Below, one piece after another: positions 60,490 through 64,000 of a DNA stretch of 64,000 nucleotides. The position numbers and the translations under genes are program-made. The notes beneath the pieces were generated by a model. The model was not told the DNA's origin, ran no database searches, and worked only from the letters and a program-made list of their open reading frames with translations. The DNA is taken from contig JBMHCC010000007.1 of NCBI GenBank assembly GCA_049890115.1, forward strand, positions 1 through 64,000, given 5' to 3'. This DNA comes from UBA685 sp049890115. Its GTDB lineage: Bacteria > Pseudomonadota > Alphaproteobacteria > Puniceispirillales > Puniceispirillaceae. The first letter of the stretch is position 1. The number at the start of each line of letters is the position of its first letter.

Positions 60490-61734
60490 CTAGTCTGATA
60501 ATACCAAAAGCGCGTGGCGTTTTTTGCCAGATGATAGCTGAAGGCGCCCTTCATCACCAAAATCAGAAAGGGCAATGACAGCTTCATCAGAGGAAATGGA
60601 CGCACCATTTAACCGTGCGCCGCCGCCTTTGATAAGGCGTCTGACTTCCCCTTTTGATGAGGCGAGCCCTGATGTGATAAAGGCATCAAGGATAGATAGC
60701 CCATCTGCTTCGCCTGCTGACAGGCTAACTTGTGGTAAGCCATCTGCCATCTGGCCTGCTGCAAAGGTTTGACGTGCGGTCTCGGCTGCTTGATTGGCAG
60801 CATCATCACCATGACACAGCTTTGTGACTTCATTTGCCAGAATGATTTTGGCATCATTAATCTCTGCCCCTTGCAAAGCTTCAAGACGGGCAATTTCATC
60901 AAGTGGCAATTCGGTAAATAGACGAAGAAAACGCCCCACATCGGCATCTTCTGTATTGCGCCAGAACTGCCAGAAATCAAAAGATGATAATCTTTCCTCA
61001 TTCAACCAAATAGCACCGCCAGCTGTTTTACCCATTTTGGCACCAGATGCTGTTGTGATTAGAGGTGAGGTAACGCCGAATATTTCTTGCGCATCGACAC
61101 GGCGTGTTAAATCAATGCCTGTAACAATATTGCCCCACTGGTCAGAGCCACCCATCTGCAGATCACAGCCATAACGCCTGCGTAATTCCAAGAAATCATA
61201 GGCTTGCAAAATGGCGTAATTAAATTCTAGGAAAGACAGATTCTGTTCACGATCAAGACGCAGCTTGACAGATTCCATACCCATCATGCGGTTAATTGAA
61301 AAATGTGAACCAAAATCACGTAAAAACTTAATGTAAGACAGCTCATCAAGCCAATCAGCATTATCAACCATAATCGCATCTGTCGGCTTGTCGCCGAAAT
61401 TCAGATATTTTTCAAAGATAGATTTAATGCCTAATTTATTGGCTTCAATATCAGCATCAGATAACAGAGGGCGTGCTTCATCCTTGCCAGATGGGTCGCC
61501 CACTTTGGTGGTGCCGCCGCCCATAACCACGATGGGTTTATGACCTGTTTTTTGCAAAAGGCGCAGCATCATAATCTGCACCAATGAGCCCACATGCAAC
61601 GAATTGGCAGTGCAATCAAAGCCGATATAGCCAGAGATAAGCTGTTCTGCTGCCCGTTCATCAAGGCCGTCCAGATTGGTTGCTTGATGGATATAACCAC
61701 GCTCACTTAAGAGGGAAAGAAATTCAGATTTCAT
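60490..61734 (-). CDS. tyrS: Tyrosyl-tRNA synthetase
   Basis: A 414-residue class I synthetase. The HIGH-like motif is in FDCTANSLHVGSL and the KMSKS-like motif in GAKMGKTAGGAIWL; tyrosine-site residues lie in AILQAYDFLELRRRYGCDLQMGGSDQWGNI. A C-terminal S4 domain (SSKGEVRRLIKGGGARLNG) binds the tRNA. A GTG at 61746 would add four residues. The gene is complete and normal in length and is convergent to the AsmA-like gene. Confidence 0.96.
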   Translation of the reverse strand: MKSEFLSLLSERGYIHQATNLDGLDERAAEQLISGYIGFDCTANSLHVGSLVQIMMLRLLQKTGHKPIVVMGGGTTKVGDPSGKDEARPLLSDADIEANKLGIKSIFEKYLNFGDKPTDAIMVDNADWLDELSYIKFLRDFGSHFSINRMMGMESVKLRLDREQNLSFLEFNYAILQAYDFLELRRRYGCDLQMGGSDQWGNIVTGIDLTRRVDAQEIFGVTSPLITTASGAKMGKTAGGAIWLNEERLSSFDFWQFWRNTEDADVGRFLRLFTELPLDEIARLEALQGAEINDAKIILANEVTKLCHGDDAANQAAETARQTFAAGQMADGLPQVSLSAGEADGLSILDAFITSGLASSKGEVRRLIKGGGARLNGASISSDEAVIALSDFGDEGRLQLSSGKKRHALLVLSD

Positions 61735-61792
61735 GTTTGACTGCACTTATCTCATTAACTGATTGCACCATAAATATAGGGTGCATTATGTG

Positions 61793-62443
61793 TTAGCTAT
61801 TGGGATTATCCCTTGGCAAATCTAGATAATTGCCAATCGCCGCAACTGCTTCATCAAGGTGACCAGAAAAGAAGTTATTAGCACCGTCAATTTCAGCAAC
61901 ATCAATGGCAACGCCTTTTTGCTTTGAAATTTTATCAACGAGCATTTGCACTCTTTCAATCGGCACATCATCATTCTGATTGCCATGGACAATCAGGCCT
62001 GAGGCAGGGCATGGTGCTAGAAAGGCAAAATCATGCGTGACAGCAGGTGGTGATACCGCAACAAAGCCTGTGATTTCAGGGCGGCGCATCATTAATTGCA
62101 TGCCAATCCATGCTCCGAATGAAAAGCCTGCAATCCAACATTCATTTGAACCTGGATGCTGCGATTGGAGCCAGTCCATGGCGACAGCCGCATCTGATAA
62201 CTCACCTTCGCCTTGGTCATAAATGCCTTGTGAGCGTCCGACACCACGAAAATTAAAGCGCATTACTGAAAAGCCGCGCTCTTGAAATAATTTATATTTC
62301 GCAAAGGTCACACGATTATTCATCGTGCCGCCACGATTTGGTTCAGGATGCAAAACCAAAGCTGTTGGCGCGTTCGGATTAGACCCTGGCATATAGCGAC
62401 ATTCAAGGCGCCCTTCTGGGCCATTAATAATCACTTCAGGCAT
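61793..62443 (-). CDS. Alpha/beta hydrolase (COG2945-type)
   Basis: A 216-residue cytoplasmic hydrolase of unknown substrate. The oxyanion region is LVLHPEPNRGGTMNNRV, the nucleophile elbow GFSFGAW (Ser in the middle), and HGNQNDDVPIERV is the region of the acid residue; the histidine is probably in SGHLDEAV. The frame extends to 62518, but ATG 62443 has GGGG six bases away and gives the family N-terminus MPEVIINGPEGRLE. It stands alone between tyrS and cysE. Confidence 0.85.
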   Translation of the reverse strand: MPEVIINGPEGRLECRYMPGSNPNAPTALVLHPEPNRGGTMNNRVTFAKYKLFQERGFSVMRFNFRGVGRSQGIYDQGEGELSDAAVAMDWLQSQHPGSNECWIAGFSFGAWIGMQLMMRRPEITGFVAVSPPAVTHDFAFLAPCPASGLIVHGNQNDDVPIERVQMLVDKISKQKGVAIDVAEIDGANNFFSGHLDEAVAAIGNYLDLPRDNPNS

Positions 62444-62648
62444 TTTTTCCCCGTGGCTCTCTTCCCATAATTGTAGGGAGTGCTTATATCCTAAATTACT
62501 GGCTATTCCAAGCTTCATGATATAGAATCGGGAAAACTAGGTAAAAAACCGATTAATACGGTTGTTGGTATTATCTGCCCCTCTGTTTCGGGGGGGGGTG
62601 AAAGGCTGGTTGATATCGCCGGGGCTGACCTTGCTGAGGACGCATAGG
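62444..62648. other. Divergent gap before cysE with a G9 tract
   Basis: About 200 bases between the divergent hydrolase and cysE. It includes an uninterrupted run of nine G at 62590-62598, preceded by CCCC with which it could fold. No clear promoter was found. Confidence 0.5.
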
Positions 62649-63392
62649 ATGTTGTTCAAAAATCTAGCTGCTGATTTGAAAGCTATCAAATATCGTGACC
62701 CTGCATTTGGCAGTTATATCTCTGCGCCATTTATCTACCCGTCATTTCAGGTTCTGCTGTTTTTCAGGCTTGCCAATCCGTTATGGCGTGTGGGCATCAG
62801 ATTTCCGGCACGCTGGTTGATGCAGTTGGCACGTTGGCTGACAGGCATTGAAATTCATCCAGGTGCTACAATAGGCCCTGGGCTATTTATCGATCATGGT
62901 ATGGGTGTTGTTATTGGTGAGACTGCAGAGATTGGCCGTGATGTGACCCTGTATCATGGTGTGACACTTGGCGGTGTAATGCCAGCGGTTGATTCAGCTA
63001 GCCAGCGTTGTGTGAAACGCCATCCCACATTAGATGATTACGTCATTATCGGGGCAGGCGCACAGGTATTAGGGCCTATCACAATCGGGAAATGTGCGCG
63101 TATTGGCGGTAATTCTGTTGTTACCAAGGACGTCGCCAGCAATAGCACAGTTGTGGGTGTGCCAGCACGTCCTGTTCCTAAGAAATCAGCTGATGATGGT
63201 TTTGCTGCCTATGCTGTGACGCCTGAGGTGACCGAGGATTTCCGAGAAAAAACCATTATGGCCTTGTCACAGGAAATCGCTGAATTGCATGTGCTGGTTA
63301 AAGAGCTAAAAGACGCATCTTATGAGACCACGCCTACACCGGCTAGCCAAATAGTAGGCGCTGATAACCAGCCAGAAGAACAAAAAAAATAA
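62649..63392 (+). CDS. cysE: Serine O-acetyltransferase
   Basis: A 247-residue hexapeptide-repeat acetyltransferase that makes O-acetylserine for cysteine synthesis. An N-terminal helical domain (DLKAIKYRDPAFGSY) leads into the left-handed beta-helix, with IEIHPGATIGPGLFIDHGMGV, the catalytic region ETAEIGRDVTLYHGVTLGG, and PTLDDYVIIGAGAQVLG. GAGGA lies 8 bases before ATG 62649; the frame open from 62562 upstream is not used. A cysteine desulfurase gene follows 29 bases later, so cysteine making and sulfur release seem paired. Confidence 0.94.
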   Translation: MLFKNLAADLKAIKYRDPAFGSYISAPFIYPSFQVLLFFRLANPLWRVGIRFPARWLMQLARWLTGIEIHPGATIGPGLFIDHGMGVVIGETAEIGRDVTLYHGVTLGGVMPAVDSASQRCVKRHPTLDDYVIIGAGAQVLGPITIGKCARIGGNSVVTKDVASNSTVVGVPARPVPKKSADDGFAAYAVTPEVTEDFREKTIMALSQEIAELHVLVKELKDASYETTPTPASQIVGADNQPEEQKK

Positions 63393-63421
63393 CCTTTATT
63401 TTGCTTAAGTGAGTCCTAGCT

Positions 63422-64000
63422 GTGCCGGTATATCTTGATCACAATGCGACAACGCCTTTGCGGCCAGAAGCCCGTGATGCGATGATAGATGCGATGGGGC
63501 CAGCTTTAAACCCATCATCAATTCACGCATCAGGCAGGGCTGCGCGTCAAAAAGTTGAAGATGCCCGCCATCAGCTTGCTGAGGGGCTTGGTGTGCGTCA
63601 TGCTGATCTGACATTCACAAGCGGGGGAACAGAGGCCAATAATATGGTGCTGACAGGCTTTCAGCATGTCTTTGTTAGTGCTGTTGAACATGATGCTGTG
63701 CTGGCACCGCGCCCTGATGCGACTATTCTGCCTGTTGATGAGTCTGGTGTTGTGCAACTTGCTGCTTTGCAAGAAAGCCTTGCCGCATTACCAGATGCCG
63801 AACGCAAAAACACGCTGGTCTCTATCATGGCTGCCAATAATGAGACAGGTGTTATACAGCCATTGGCTGAGATTGCTGAAATTTGCGCTGCCAATCAGGT
63901 TGCTTTGCATAGTGATATGGTTCAAGCAGCTGGCAAAATGCCGCTTGATTTCACCCTAGATGGCCTAACATTTGCGAGCTTCTCAGCTCATAAAATTGGC
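63422..64000 (+). CDS. Cysteine desulfurase (NifS/IscS family), N-terminal part
   Basis: The first 193 residues of a PLP-dependent cysteine desulfurase; the rest lies past the window. The start is GTG 63422 (VPVYLDHNATTPLRPEARDA). Other family blocks are TFTSGGTEANNMVL, SAVEHDAVLAP with the PLP-stacking histidine, MAANNETGVIQPL, LHSDMVQAAGK, and the Lys-containing SAHKIG at the very edge, the PLP lysine. It frees sulfur from cysteine for Fe-S clusters or tRNA thiolation. It follows cysE and is probably in the same operon. Confidence 0.93.
   Translation, partial: MPVYLDHNATTPLRPEARDAMIDAMGPALNPSSIHASGRAARQKVEDARHQLAEGLGVRHADLTFTSGGTEANNMVLTGFQHVFVSAVEHDAVLAPRPDATILPVDESGVVQLAALQESLAALPDAERKNTLVSIMAANNETGVIQPLAEIAEICAANQVALHSDMVQAAGKMPLDFTLDGLTFASFSAHKIG

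Noticed and set aside
62562..62648. Upstream extension of cysE across the G9 tract
   Set aside because: The added residues do not resemble serine acetyltransferases; ATG 62649 has a proper ribosome site and the normal N-terminus.
1..64000. tRNA or rRNA genes, transposases, prophage or defence islands
   Set aside because: I read both strands for cloverleaf-like runs and transposase or phage-type frames and saw none; a full covariance-model search was not possible.

Overview
The window is chromosomal DNA from a marine-type alphaproteobacterium, most like the SAR116 / Puniceispirillum group. That placement is inferred from gene content and neighbourhoods, not from a database search. The support is: alphaproteobacterial gene order (NDUFA12-like / MlaD / DUF2155 / aat / accC / accB / aroQ / DsbA / M48 / aminotransferase / rne / amiC / PBP1A / prfB), a class II B12-dependent ribonucleotide reductase, GTTC-N7-GTTC LexA operators, an RNase E with a GWW tail, and tightly packed genes with many 1-8 base overlaps. 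No rRNA, tRNA, insertion sequence, prophage or CRISPR array was seen. Both window edges cut genes (a 7Fe ferredoxin on the left, a cysteine desulfurase on the right).

1-10.8 kb is housekeeping: fdxA end, CarD, a sigma-32 factor, proline iminopeptidase, an XRE regulator, then an isoprenoid/rRNA-modification operon (xseB, ispA, dxs, tlyA). Convergent to it are aroC and fabI, followed by a glycine-zipper envelope protein and pdxH. 10.8-22.8 kb is a methylated-amine catabolic island: a dimethylglycine dehydrogenase-like flavoprotein and a non-pyrrolysine MttB-family methyltransferase on the plus strand, a TPR protein, the four-subunit sarcosine oxidase operon (soxB-soxD-soxA-soxG) on the minus strand, then an M20 amidohydrolase and a small membrane protein. 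Together these could strip methyl groups from glycine betaine through dimethylglycine and sarcosine to glycine, passing one-carbon units to folate.

22.8-28.7 kb is the SOS mutagenesis cassette imuA-imuB-dnaE2, headed by a cluster of three LexA-type boxes. 28.7-35 kb holds a GFA-family protein, a D,D-carboxypeptidase with a SPOR domain, clpS-clpA, a GNAT-like protein and RidA. 35-39 kb is nrdJ with an upstream NrdR-box pair and a strong terminator. 39-47 kb is the conserved alphaproteobacterial block leading through aat, accC, accB, aroQ, a DsbA-like protein and a BepA-like protease. 47-56.5 kb holds RNase E with a long leader, amiC-PBP1A, prfB, a DUF455 ferritin-like protein and a Bcp peroxiredoxin. 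56.7-64 kb holds a very large AsmA-like envelope protein, tyrS, an alpha/beta hydrolase, cysE and the start of a cysteine desulfurase gene.

The most interesting signals are the LexA operator cluster before imuA, the NrdR-box pair before nrdJ, the methylamine island with an MttB homologue that has no visible corrinoid partner, the nearly identical 102-base TPR repeats, a triple 11-base repeat before the M20 gene, and convergent genes that share one CTAG as both stop codons.
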